Shown here: positions 49,821-59,100 of the stretch, in pieces | How positions within the stretch are numbered: position 1 is the stretch's first letter | How the letters are laid out: every line of letters begins with the position of its first letter | DNA from: Kiritimatiellia bacterium | Lineage (GTDB): Bacteria; Verrucomicrobiota; Kiritimatiellia; RFP12; UBA1067 | Assembly: GCA_017405115.1 (NCBI GenBank) | Contig: JAFRBA010000202.1 | Location: 14,716 to 78,715, forward strand | Length of the DNA: 64,000 nucleotides | Direction of reading: 5' to 3' | Notes under the pieces: generated by a model | Told to the model about the DNA's origin: nothing | Databases searched by the model: none | What the model saw: the letters and a program-made list of their open reading frames with translations, nothing else | Made by a program: the position numbers and the translations under genes

Positions 49821-52316
49821 ATGAAGCTGAGATTGATTGCCCTTGTGTTGGCGGCGCATTGCGCGGCAATTGCGACGGCAGACATTGCGTTCGGAAAGAA
49901 ATGGTACGAAGCGAATGCCGACAAGCATGGCACTACGCTTGTCGGATGGAAGCAGTTCTACATGGGTGCCAACGTGGCGATTCCGGTCACGGTCACGGAC
50001 GCCGGCGGCGAAAGCGTTATGCTGCAGCCAAAGGACGTGATCGTCAAGCCAGGCACCTACATCGACTACGGAACGCCGCGCATCTTGTCGGAGGCGGATA
50101 TGTGGGAAACGTATGGCGCGCCGATGTTCGACGTCCGCAACGCCGGAAGCCGCATAGACCTTGAGAAGGATGGCGGCGTGTGGGTCTACAACAACTGGGA
50201 CTGGGAAGACATAACCGGAGTGACATACGAACTTGAGAGGGGAATATGGCCGTTCTTCGACAAGAAGGACAGCAATTACGACGATGTAAACGACTGGCTT
50301 GAGGCGCACGCAAACAGGCAGTGGGTGCTGATTCCGACGGGCAAGCTGCCGCAAAAGGGAACGCACACGTTCACCGTGCGCGTTTCCGCCGTTGGCGCAA
50401 AGGCGGACTTCGCAGTCTCGTTCACGATGAATCCCGACCAGAAGGCAAAGGCGGCGACGGTTTTCTTCAACGCCAACGGCGGCAAGGTGTCCGAATGCGG
50501 GCGCGTAGTGAAGCTGAATGCGGCGGTTGGCGATCTCCCCGTGCCGGAGAAACGCACGGGCTACAAGTTCAAAGGCTGGTACACCTCAAAGACCAAGGGG
50601 ACGAAGATCGCCGCATCGACCAAGGTGACGAAGTCGATGACACTCTACGCACAGTGGACGCCCAGGAAGTACAAGGTGTGGAGCTGGAGCAGCGACGGCA
50701 GCTGCAATGAATATGCCAAGCTGACGGGGCTTGGCAAGTACGCTGTTGGCAGCAAGGTGACGATTAAGGCTACGCCGCGTAGCAAGGACTGGGTGTTTGG
50801 ATGCTGGGACTGGGGCTTCGAGTCGGAAGAAGGCGTTTCGTGGAAGAAACTGGTGGAGAACATCCAGAATACGACTCTGACGTTCACCATGCCGCCAGGG
50901 AATGTGCAGCTGGTGGGGTATTGCCTCAAGAAGGGCGAAGACTATGCGCCGAAGTTCAAGTTTTACGGCGCTGAAGATGAAAACGGCACTTGGCTTGTGC
51001 GAAAAGACGCAAAAGAACTTGGCATTTACATAGAGTCGCAGTCCTACGCAAAACTAAACACCAACAAGTCGATTCCTGCTGGGATGAAGCTCGTCAAGGA
51101 TGTCGCGAACTCGTCCGGTTACTATTGCCAATACATCTTGAAGGTGTCCGACTGGTCGAAGTTGCCGAAAGGGACGGTCAAGACAGTCAAGCTGACGGCG
51201 ACGAACCGCTCCGGCAGGAAGACGACAAAGTCGTTCAAGGTCATCATGCCGAACAAGACGCAGGCGGTAGGCAAGGGAGTTTTGGAACTCGACACTTCCA
51301 TCGGGTACGAGCTTCGGGCCGGGATCAGGTTCAACTGGAAGGATCTTGGCATCAGTGCGGCTGAAGGGTGGACGATTTCATCCATCACGGGGATTCCCGG
51401 ACTCGCCTGGAATGCGGCGAAGCAGAAGATGACGGGGGTTCCCTCGAAAGCTGGAATATATGCCGCGACGTTCAAGGTGACGAATGGCAGGACGACGTAT
51501 GTCGCCACGGCGACGTTTGAAGTCTACGCGCTGCCGAAAGCGATGGTGGGCACGTTCTACGGAACGACGAAGTTCCTCTCGCAATGGTGGGAGCACAGCG
51601 AAGAGGCTGGCGAAGACATCAAGGTCGAGTCATACGACATGACCAAGTGGTCAGAGCGTGTAGTCGTCACCGTGTCGTCAGACGGCAAGGTTACGGCGAA
51701 GGTTGGGTCGGTCACCTTCTCGGCGACAGGATTGACGGAAGACCAGAAGCACGACACATACACAGTTTCAATGGATGCGAGCAAGGAAACCAAGACGGCA
51801 GTCTCGGTAGAGAGACTGACTCTGTCGATCAGCCCGTATGCATCGTCGTTTGAAGATGCCGTGACAGGCAGATACGAACGCGGAGGTTGGACAAAGGACC
51901 GCCCGACAGGTGCCTTGGAGGAGTCGTATGTATTTGCTCGCAAGAATGCTGCAGCTACGGATAAGAAAGCGAAGAAGATTGCCGCGAAGTACGCGAAGTT
52001 CGGCAAGCAGGGTCTCATAGTGTTCAAGAACAGCGGAAGTGAGGATGGAAGTGCGTACAGTCTTGGATGTCCCAACTGCGTAAAGGACGGCGACAAGCTG
52101 ACGAAGAGCGTGTTCGTAGCGATAGACAAGGCAGGCAAGGCGACGCTTTCGGGCAAGATCGGCGGAACGACGGTAAGCGGAACGGCGTATCTATCGTATG
52201 AAGGCGAACGCGTCTATGCGAGGTTTTTCAGCAGCAGGTTCGTGATTGAGATCGAGGGATTGACGACATACATAATCAAGGATGGCTCGCTGGACGGTCG
52301 TGTGTGGAAGAGGTAG
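49821..52316 (+). CDS. Large secreted InlB-repeat/Ig-like protein
   Basis: An 831-residue protein. The signal peptide ends near residue 20. An unassigned N-terminal domain leads to an InlB B-repeat (VFFNANGGKVSECG, then YKFKGWYTSKTKG and MTLYAQW, about 212-280). A second glycine-poor repeat and two or three Ig-like modules follow (AGMKLVKDVANSSGYYC; PGLAWNAAKQKMTGVPSKAG), then a C-terminal beta domain. Probably cell-surface adhesion. It starts 16 nt after the thioredoxin-like gene. Confidence 0.75.
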   Translation: MKLRLIALVLAAHCAAIATADIAFGKKWYEANADKHGTTLVGWKQFYMGANVAIPVTVTDAGGESVMLQPKDVIVKPGTYIDYGTPRILSEADMWETYGAPMFDVRNAGSRIDLEKDGGVWVYNNWDWEDITGVTYELERGIWPFFDKKDSNYDDVNDWLEAHANRQWVLIPTGKLPQKGTHTFTVRVSAVGAKADFAVSFTMNPDQKAKAATVFFNANGGKVSECGRVVKLNAAVGDLPVPEKRTGYKFKGWYTSKTKGTKIAASTKVTKSMTLYAQWTPRKYKVWSWSSDGSCNEYAKLTGLGKYAVGSKVTIKATPRSKDWVFGCWDWGFESEEGVSWKKLVENIQNTTLTFTMPPGNVQLVGYCLKKGEDYAPKFKFYGAEDENGTWLVRKDAKELGIYIESQSYAKLNTNKSIPAGMKLVKDVANSSGYYCQYILKVSDWSKLPKGTVKTVKLTATNRSGRKTTKSFKVIMPNKTQAVGKGVLELDTSIGYELRAGIRFNWKDLGISAAEGWTISSITGIPGLAWNAAKQKMTGVPSKAGIYAATFKVTNGRTTYVATATFEVYALPKAMVGTFYGTTKFLSQWWEHSEEAGEDIKVESYDMTKWSERVVVTVSSDGKVTAKVGSVTFSATGLTEDQKHDTYTVSMDASKETKTAVSVERLTLSISPYASSFEDAVTGRYERGGWTKDRPTGALEESYVFARKNAAATDKKAKKIAAKYAKFGKQGLIVFKNSGSEDGSAYSLGCPNCVKDGDKLTKSVFVAIDKAGKATLSGKIGGTTVSGTAYLSYEGERVYARFFSSRFVIEIEGLTTYIIKDGSLDGRVWKR

Positions 52317-52323
52317 CGGACCT

Positions 52324-52333
52324 GGGGGGGGGG
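52324..52333 (+). repeat. Ten-G homopolymer tract
   Basis: A run of ten G lies 3 nt before ATG 52337, where a ribosome site would be. Such tracts slip in replication and also cause sequencing errors. Confidence 0.8.
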
Positions 52334-52336
52334 TAC

Positions 52337-52465
52337 ATGAAGAGATTGCTCATGATTCGGTCTCTGGCGGCATTGACGCCGGCAACGGTCAAGGTGCGCG
52401 ACCCCGCCGGGAACAGAATCTCGCAGAAGGCGAAGATCAAGGTGCAGGCGCCGTCAAAGGCGTAG
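52337..52465 (+). pseudogene. Collapsed remnant of an Ig-like secreted protein
   Basis: A 42-codon frame joins a short signal-like start (MKRLLMIRSLAALTP) directly to the end of an Ig module (VKVRDPAGNRISQKAKIKV). The same ending, VKDAAGNKISQKVKFKV, occurs inside the protein at 37541. It looks like an internal deletion that kept both ends in frame. Confidence 0.6.
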
Positions 52466-52488
52466 GGATGCGCTGTCGTCAGAAGAAC

Positions 52489-54366
52489 ATGGAAGAACGT
52501 CTCTTCAGCGTCAGGATGCGGGCGTCGCAGTCCGGCAGGCACATCTCCGGCGCGGAGCGCATCGTGCCGTCCGCCGGCATAGCTCCTGCGTTCGCCGCGC
52601 TGGCGGACCGCGCGCTCCACCATGCGAAGGGCGTTCCCGACTTCATAAACCTCAAGGCGGAGGCCGTTGGCGACGTGCTTCGCATACCGGCGCTGCCCGT
52701 CTCTACCGTGGAATCCGCCACGGCGGAGGAGGGCTGGGCGAAGGTCGAGGAGACGCTTCTGGCGGCAGGGTTCTCCCGTGCGGGGGAAATCCGCAGCCTT
52801 TTCCGCGAGACCTACGCGATGCGCGGGGCGATGCTCCTCGACGCCGACACGCTCGAGCGCCTTGAGCCGGACCGTGCGCGCGGCGTTCGCGCAAGCGGGA
52901 TGGATTCCGACGCGCCGTCGCCGGCCAACGTCAAGAACCACTTCGCCGAGGCGCTTGTCCTTGCGTCCAAGGTCCTTTCCGCGCCTGGCATAGTCGGCGA
53001 GATCTGCATGTCGGACGACCCCGACTACGTGACCGGCTACGTGGCGACGCGGCAGTTCGGCTACAGGCGCATCACTTGCATGAAGGAGCGCGGCGACGAT
53101 GCTGGAGGGCGGATATTCCTCTACCGGGGGGGGCGCGAGGACGTCGCCGCCGCCATAGACTACATCGAGCGCCAGCCCGTGGTAGTGGAGACTTCGGCAG
53201 GGGCCGTGCCCGACCGATTCGCCGTGCTCGATCACGACCGCGCCGCCATCGCGGCCGCCGGCCTCGAGCGCGCCATGCGGACGGTCGACTCGCGAGACGG
53301 GAGCCGCGTCGTCATCGGCGGGCGGACGCTCGTCTCCTTCGCCTCGAACGACTACCTCAACTTCGCCTCGGACGCGGCGCTTGCGGCGTCGGCGGCGAAG
53401 GCAACGGGGCTTCTTGGCGTCGGCAGCGGGGCGTCGCGGCTTGTGACGGGTTCGCTTCCTCCGCACCTGGAGCTGGAGCGGCGCTTCGCATCCTTCAAGG
53501 GTGCCGAGGACGCCATCGCCTTCGCCACCGGCTACATGGCGAACCTGGGGGCCGTATCGGCTCTCGTCGGACCCGGCGACGCTGTCTTCTCGGACGCCCT
53601 GAACCATGCGTCGCTGATCGACGGATGCCGCCTGAGCGGCGCGGAGATCGTAGTCTATCCGCATCTGGACCTTGACGAGCTCGACAGAGCCCTTGCCAGC
53701 CACCGCTCCTGCCGGCGCCGTCTCGTAGTCTCCGACGGGGTGTTCTCGATGGACGGCGACATGCTCGACCTGCCGCGGTTCCTTGAGGTCTGCGCGCGGC
53801 ATGACGCCTTCTCGCTCGTCGACGAGGCCCATGCGCTCGGAGTCGTGGGCGCGACGGGCCGCGGGCTCTGCGAGCACTTTGTATGCGGGCTTCCGGATCT
53901 TCTGGTTGGGACGCTTTCCAAGGCGCTCGGCTCTGCGGGTGGGGTGGTCGCCGGTTCGGCGAAGGTCGTCGGCTATCTCCGCCAGAAGGCCCGTCCGTAC
54001 ATCTTCAGCACGGCTCCGGACGTCGCCGCGATGGCGGCGGCGTCATCGGCGCTTTCGCGCCTCGAGGCGGATCCGGGGCGGGTCGTGCGGCTGCGGGCGA
54101 ACGTCGCGGTATTCGTGCGCGCGCTGGCCGAGGCAGGCGTCTCCGTTCGCACGGAGTCCGCCATAGTTCCGATACTGGTCGGCGACGAGCGCAGGGCGGT
54201 GGAAGTCTCGCGGGAGCTTGAGTCAATGGGGTTCCTCGTTCCGGCCATACGGTATCCGAGCGTCGCGCGCGGGGCGGCGCGTCTGCGGGCGGCCGTCCAG
54301 CACGACCACGCCGAAGGGGAACTCCAATCCGCCGCCCGTGCCATAGGCGAAGTGCTCCGCTTCTGA
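52489..54366 (+). CDS. BioW-BioF fusion: pimeloyl-CoA synthetase plus KAPA synthase
   Basis: A 625-residue protein. Residues 1-245 are BioW: LFSVRMRAS, GRHISGAERIV, RGVRASGMD, HFAEALVLASKV, DDPDYVTGYVA. From about 250 on it is BioF: SNDYLNFAS, SGASRLVTG, DALNHASLIDG, VSDGVFSMDGD, VDEAHALG and the PLP lysine in GTLSKALGS (about 477). BioW activates pimelate and BioF condenses the product with alanine. ATG 52468 is an alternative start. With bioDA it covers four steps of biotin synthesis; bioB is not in the window. Confidence 0.93.
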   Translation: MEERLFSVRMRASQSGRHISGAERIVPSAGIAPAFAALADRALHHAKGVPDFINLKAEAVGDVLRIPALPVSTVESATAEEGWAKVEETLLAAGFSRAGEIRSLFRETYAMRGAMLLDADTLERLEPDRARGVRASGMDSDAPSPANVKNHFAEALVLASKVLSAPGIVGEICMSDDPDYVTGYVATRQFGYRRITCMKERGDDAGGRIFLYRGGREDVAAAIDYIERQPVVVETSAGAVPDRFAVLDHDRAAIAAAGLERAMRTVDSRDGSRVVIGGRTLVSFASNDYLNFASDAALAASAAKATGLLGVGSGASRLVTGSLPPHLELERRFASFKGAEDAIAFATGYMANLGAVSALVGPGDAVFSDALNHASLIDGCRLSGAEIVVYPHLDLDELDRALASHRSCRRRLVVSDGVFSMDGDMLDLPRFLEVCARHDAFSLVDEAHALGVVGATGRGLCEHFVCGLPDLLVGTLSKALGSAGGVVAGSAKVVGYLRQKARPYIFSTAPDVAAMAAASSALSRLEADPGRVVRLRANVAVFVRALAEAGVSVRTESAIVPILVGDERRAVEVSRELESMGFLVPAIRYPSVARGAARLRAAVQHDHAEGELQSAARAIGEVLRF

Positions 54367-54393
54367 GAGCGCCGAAACCGGGGGCCCGATTAC

Positions 54394-54428
54394 CGGCACT
54401 TGTTGTCGCGCTCTCGTTTTGGTATAAT
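54394..54428 (+). promoter_or_regulatory. Promoter of TA pair 2
   Basis: CGGCACTTGTTGTCGCGCTC, then TCGTTTTGGTATAAT. It closely matches the region before TA pair 1 (39844-39879), but the palindrome is broken here. The -10 TGGTATAAT is at 54420-54428. Confidence 0.65.
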
Positions 54429-54462
54429 GCGACTCGTAGGCGGCAGAAAGGAGGGAGATATC

Positions 54463-54759
54463 ATGCCGATGCTAATGGAAAAGAAGGACTGGATGCAGAC
54501 GGTGGCGAACGTCAGTTCCGCCGAAAGCGTTTGGTATGAGAATATTTCGTCCGATACCGACACTATCCCGCTTCCACTGCCTGGGCGCGGCAGCTATCAG
54601 GTAATTCTTGTAAAGATTGGCATGCCTTCACAGGTGTCTAGAAAAAGTCCTGTTCGCATTGGCTCGAAGAAGGGTGTCTGGAGGATCCCCACAGATGAAG
54701 AAGATCGTGCGATGGATGAGGAAATCGCCGCCGCGGTTGATTCGGACGGAGATCTTTGA
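54463..54759 (+). CDS. Putative antitoxin of PIN-toxin pair 2
   Basis: A 98-residue protein, unlike the antitoxin at 39904 and unlike common VapB folds that I know. It has a beta-rich middle (YQVILVKIG), a basic patch (RKSPVRIGSKKG) and an acidic C-terminal helix (TDEEDRAMDEEI). The start at 54463 has AAGGAGGG upstream. It overlaps the toxin by TGATG. Called an antitoxin from position only. Confidence 0.6.
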   Translation: MPMLMEKKDWMQTVANVSSAESVWYENISSDTDTIPLPLPGRGSYQVILVKIGMPSQVSRKSPVRIGSKKGVWRIPTDEEDRAMDEEIAAAVDSDGDL

Positions 54760-55145
54760 TGGAACTGCTACTCGATACGCATATCCTTTTGTGGCTAGTC
54801 ACCGACAGCCTGCTACTCTCGTCTAAGGCGAGAGCTATGATAGAGGATGTGAATAATACGTGTTTGTTCAGCCCAGTGTCGATTTCAGAGATATCGCAAA
54901 AGCACAAGAAACATCCAGACCGTCTTTCTTTTGATGGAGAGGCGGCGCGTAATGAGTTCCTGTCTGTCGGAATATGCGAACTTCCGTTTACTGCAAAAAA
55001 TGCCGCAGAAGCGGACTCGCTTGAGTTGTTCCATAGCGATCCGTTTGACCGTATGCTGCTTGCCCAGGCCAAAAGCGAACGGATTAAGATTATGTCGCAT
55101 GATCGTCAATTCCCTCAATACGGCGATTTCGTCATTGCTGTGTGA
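54759..55145 (+). CDS. vapC: PIN-domain ribonuclease toxin 2 (VapC-like)
   Basis: A 128-residue PIN protein of the DTHILLW type: Asp near residue 6 (LLLDTHILLWLV), Glu in VSISEISQK (about 43), Asp in SDPFDRMLLAQA (about 98) and Asp in MSHDRQF. It is shorter than and only distantly related to the toxin at 40149, although both share promoter and downstream DNA. Its ATG overlaps the antitoxin stop. Confidence 0.85.
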   Translation: MELLLDTHILLWLVTDSLLLSSKARAMIEDVNNTCLFSPVSISEISQKHKKHPDRLSFDGEAARNEFLSVGICELPFTAKNAAEADSLELFHSDPFDRMLLAQAKSERIKIMSHDRQFPQYGDFVIAV

Positions 55146-55190
55146 TTTACAACGTCGTTAAATACAACCCGAAATGAAGGAACCAGAACA

Positions 55191-55331
55191 ATCAACTAAA
55201 TGGGACATAGGCGGGCGCGGGCCCTTGCGGCTGCTTCGCAGTTCGTGCTGCGCACTCAGCCAGCCAGACGCCTTCGGCGCTGGCGCATTCCGCCCCGCCG
55301 CAAAATCAATTTGCGTTGCAAAGCAGTCGTC
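55191..55331 (+). repeat. TA-flank repeat, copy 2
   Basis: Blocks 55191-55216 and 55307-55331 match those after vapC-1. The 90-nt spacer is GC-rich with several inverted repeats (for example CAGCCAGACGCC/GGCGCTGG). Copy 2 ends 5 nt before the truncated ATPase ATG. Confidence 0.75.
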
Positions 55332-55336
55332 AGTAG

Positions 55337-56074
55337 ATGTTTGGTTCGGTGGGAACCCTTCTTTCCGCCATCGCAGAAGATGCGAAGGCTCGATGGTTGT
55401 GCGTCGTGTTCGACGAATTCCAGGATGTTCTCGGCATGCAAGACGGGGCGCGCACGCTTGCTGTCATGCGCGGGAAGATACAGCTGGACTCGGCAACGCC
55501 GTATATATTTCTCGGCAGCGTTCGGAACAAGATGACGGACATATTCTGGAATCCGGACAGCCCGTTTTACCATTCCGCGGCGGCGCTTCCCGTCGGCGAG
55601 ATACCGGACGACGATTTCTACCGGTTTGCCGCTGCAAAGTTCAAGGCTGGCGGAAGGAATCTGCCCCGCGAGTCCTTTGACTCGATGTTCGCGGCATCGC
55701 AGCGGATTCCGGGATATGTCCAGGAGCTTTGCGATGCGATCTGGGACTACACAGACAATGGCGTGGAGATTGGCGAGAGCGAAGTTAACGAGGGCCTTCA
55801 GGGCGTGTTTGCGCGCGAGCGCGAGCATTACGAGATATTCATGGACCGGCTTACGCCGATACAGAGGAAGGTCGTTATGGCACTGGCCGCGCACGGCGGC
55901 AAGGGTGTGTACTCCGGGTCGTTCATCGCGAAAGCCCAGGTGTCCGGCATAGGCACGATGCGTCGCTCAATGATAAAACTCATTGCGGAGAATCTAATCT
56001 ACCGCTATAACGATGAGTACAAGTTCTTCAATCCTTTCTTTGCGCAGTGGCTTAGGAGAAAGCGCAGGGGCTAA
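55337..56074 (+). pseudogene. N-truncated AAA ATPase (DUF234/ATPase_2-type)
   Basis: A 245-residue frame that starts just before Walker B (CVVFDEFQDVL near residue 27) and continues with the arginine/sensor region (IFLGSVRNKM), a lid and a C-terminal winged helix (SIAKAQ-like FIAKAQVSGIGTMRRSMIKL, then FFNPFFAQWL). The P-loop and the first 80-100 residues are missing and an in-frame TAG precedes the ATG. The break coincides with the end of the TA-flank repeat, so cassette insertion probably destroyed it. Confidence 0.7.
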
Positions 56075-56126
56075 AGCCATGACAAAATCGCATTCTCGAC
56101 TCGGGCAAGAACATGAAGGGTCTGAC

Positions 56127-59100
56127 ATGAAGAGGAAAACCAAGGTCCTGGCGGCCGGGGTCCTGGCTGCCGTTCTGGCGTCTGCGGCGTCCGGCGCGGA
56201 CGTCGAGAAAATCTGCCGCGATTCGCTTGTCAGGGCGCTGCCGTCGGCTCTCTCCCGCATACGGCATCCGTCCGGCGACAAGTCGCTCGCCTACTACGGC
56301 CCCGGCGAGTCGGGGCACTGGGCCGTGCAGATGAACCAGCAGGTCGCCGCCGCCCTGGCTGTCCTGGCGGACACGCCGGAGCCCGAGCTGTCTGCTGCGG
56401 GGCTGTCGGCGGAGGAACTCTCGGACATGGCGCTCGCGCTCTTTCGCTATTCGCTGCGCACCCACGCCACTGGCGACCTCGCCTGCACCGACGGCCGCAA
56501 GTGGGGGCGCACCTGGATAAGCGTGCTCGGGCTGGAGCGCAGCGTCGCCGGCGAGCTTCTGCTGGAGAGGCGCTTCTCCGCAGACGACTTCTCGCGCCTC
56601 AAGTCGCTGCTTGTCGAGGAGAGCCGATTCAGGCTGAAGGACTACCCCGTAAAGGCAGGAGTCTTCAGCGACAACGTGCCCGAGTCGAACCTCTGGAACG
56701 GCAGCGTCATGTTCAGGACGGCGCGCGCATATCCGGATCTCGCGGACGCCGCGGCGCTGCTGGAGAAGTCCGCAAAGCTTATGCTCAACGGGCTCTCGTC
56801 GCCTGCCGACTCCTATGAGAACTGGTTCGTCGGCGCGAACTTCTCGCGCAACTGGGCCCTGGACCACCACGGCTACATGAACGTCGGCTACATGTACGAG
56901 TGCCTCTCGAACATCGCGTTCCTCTACTTCGACTGCCTTGAGCGCGGGCGCAAGGTTCCGCCGGAGCTGATGCACAACGCCGAGGAGCTTTGGCGCGTCT
57001 GCAAGAGGCTCACGTTTCCCGACGGGCGGATATGCCGGATAGGCGGAGACACGCGCTCCCGCTACACGTACTGCCAGCTCTTCGCGATGCAGGGGTGGCT
57101 TCTGGCCGCGCATGCGTTCAAGGACGAAGACGCCGTCCGATTCGAGCGCGAATACCTTGCCAAGATGTTCGCCGAGCAGGCCGCAAACGCGGACGGCTCG
57201 TATTTCGGCACGCGTCTCGGGAACGTGCGCGACGCCAGCTTCTACTATTATTCGCGGCTTGAGGCGGACGCGCTTCTCGCCGTCTCGACGTCGCTCCACT
57301 GGCACCGCCGGCACAAGTTCCCGTCCGTCGATGGCGGCGTGGACGTGTCGCGAACCGAGGTGTGGCGCGACGAGGGAGAGCATGCGATTTTCCTGAGGGG
57401 GCCGAAGAGCTTCCGCTCTGCGGCGTTCAGGTCCCAGGCGGGCTTCGGGCAGCGCGGCAGAATGCCGAACATCGTCTGCGCCCCGACGGACCGCAGCGAC
57501 CTCGCCGAATGGTCGGCGAACCTCGTGGGGATGGTTGGCCTGCAGAACGAAAACGACGGATGGAGCGGCGCACCCGACAAATGGCCTGATGGCGCCGTCA
57601 GCGAGCGCTTCTACCGCGATGCCGGAGGCGAGGCGTTCGAGCAGGTCTTCTCGGCCCCTGTGGAGGAGGGCGCGGCCTTCGGCGAGGGCGAGCACGGCGA
57701 CGGCGTCGGGACGAGGCGCATGGAGATACACGCAGTCGGCGACGGGACGACGATGGCAATCCGCGACAGGGTGGAGATTTCCCGCGTCATTCAGCTCGAG
57801 CACGGCTGGTCGGCAGGGCGGCTTGTCATTCCCGCTCCCCTGCCGGGATGCAAGGAGCGTGTCTATGCCGGGCTCGGCACGCGATGCGCAACCGTCGACG
57901 ACGCGCTATCGATCATCTCCGTGAACGGAGGCTCCGTTTCCATCAGAAGGGGAATGGACATTGCCTTCAATCGTCCTGGCGCGCAGCGCCTGATGCATCC
58001 GCTCGTGTCGGACAAGGCGGACGAGCTGCGCGTCGCGGCGTTCGACGGGCCGATGCTGGCCGAGCCCGGGTCGGTCCTGTACGACGCAGTCTACATCGTG
58101 GTGGCTGGCGCCGACGCGGCGGCGGCGCGGAAGGTGGCGGAGTCTGCGGCGTGGGACGGCTCTCGACTGGCCTTCACCGGCACGGACGGGGTGCGCCGCT
58201 CGCTCGACCTCGACTTCGCGCCCGGCGCGGACGAGGGGCGCTACGATCCGAAGACCGTCAGCCGGCGCATCACCGAGCAGTTCCTGACCGTCTCGCCCGA
58301 CGACTACCTCCCAGTGGGCTATTCGGCTCCTGGCTGGCTTGCGAAAGGCTATGGCTGGAAGCAGCGGATATTCTATGCGACGGCGAGCCTCTGGGCGACG
58401 GCCCTCGACAACGCCCGACAGTTCGGCGAGCGCGACCTGGAAGACCGCCTTGTCGCGGCCTTCAGGCCTTATCTCGGCGAAAAGGCGTGGATGCTCGCCC
58501 CGAAGTTTCACGTAGACTTCAACGTCGTCGGCGCTGTGCCGCTCGTCGTGGCGCGGCTTTCAGGCGACGAACAGGCGCGCAAGATTGGCCTTGAGCTCGC
58601 CAACTTCCAGTGGAGCGAGCCAACGGAGAAGACGGAAATTGTCATGAAATACGCGACGCTCGAGGAATGTCGAGCTCGGTGGAAGGACGGCTACAGCGGT
58701 CAGACGCGGCTGTGGATCGACGACATGTACATGATCAACCTCCTGCAGACGGAGGCTTACAAGCTTACCGGCGACGCGAAGTACGTCCGCAGGGCCGCGC
58801 GCGAAATGTGCCTGTACCTCGACGAGCTGCAGCGCCCGGACGGGCTCTTCAACCACGCACCGGACGTGCCGTTCGCTTGGGGGCGCGGGGCGGGCTGGAT
58901 GGCCGCAGGGATGCCGCTCGTCCTCTCGCAGATGAAGCAAGGCGACGAGTTCTACGACCGCATCCTCGCCGGCTACCGCAAGATGATGGGAAGGCTTCTC
59001 GAATGCCAGCGTGCCGACGGGCTGTGGGGGCAGCTCGTGGACGACCCGGAGTCGTGGTCGGAGACGTCCGGCTCCGCGATGTTCGCCTACGCGATTGCGA

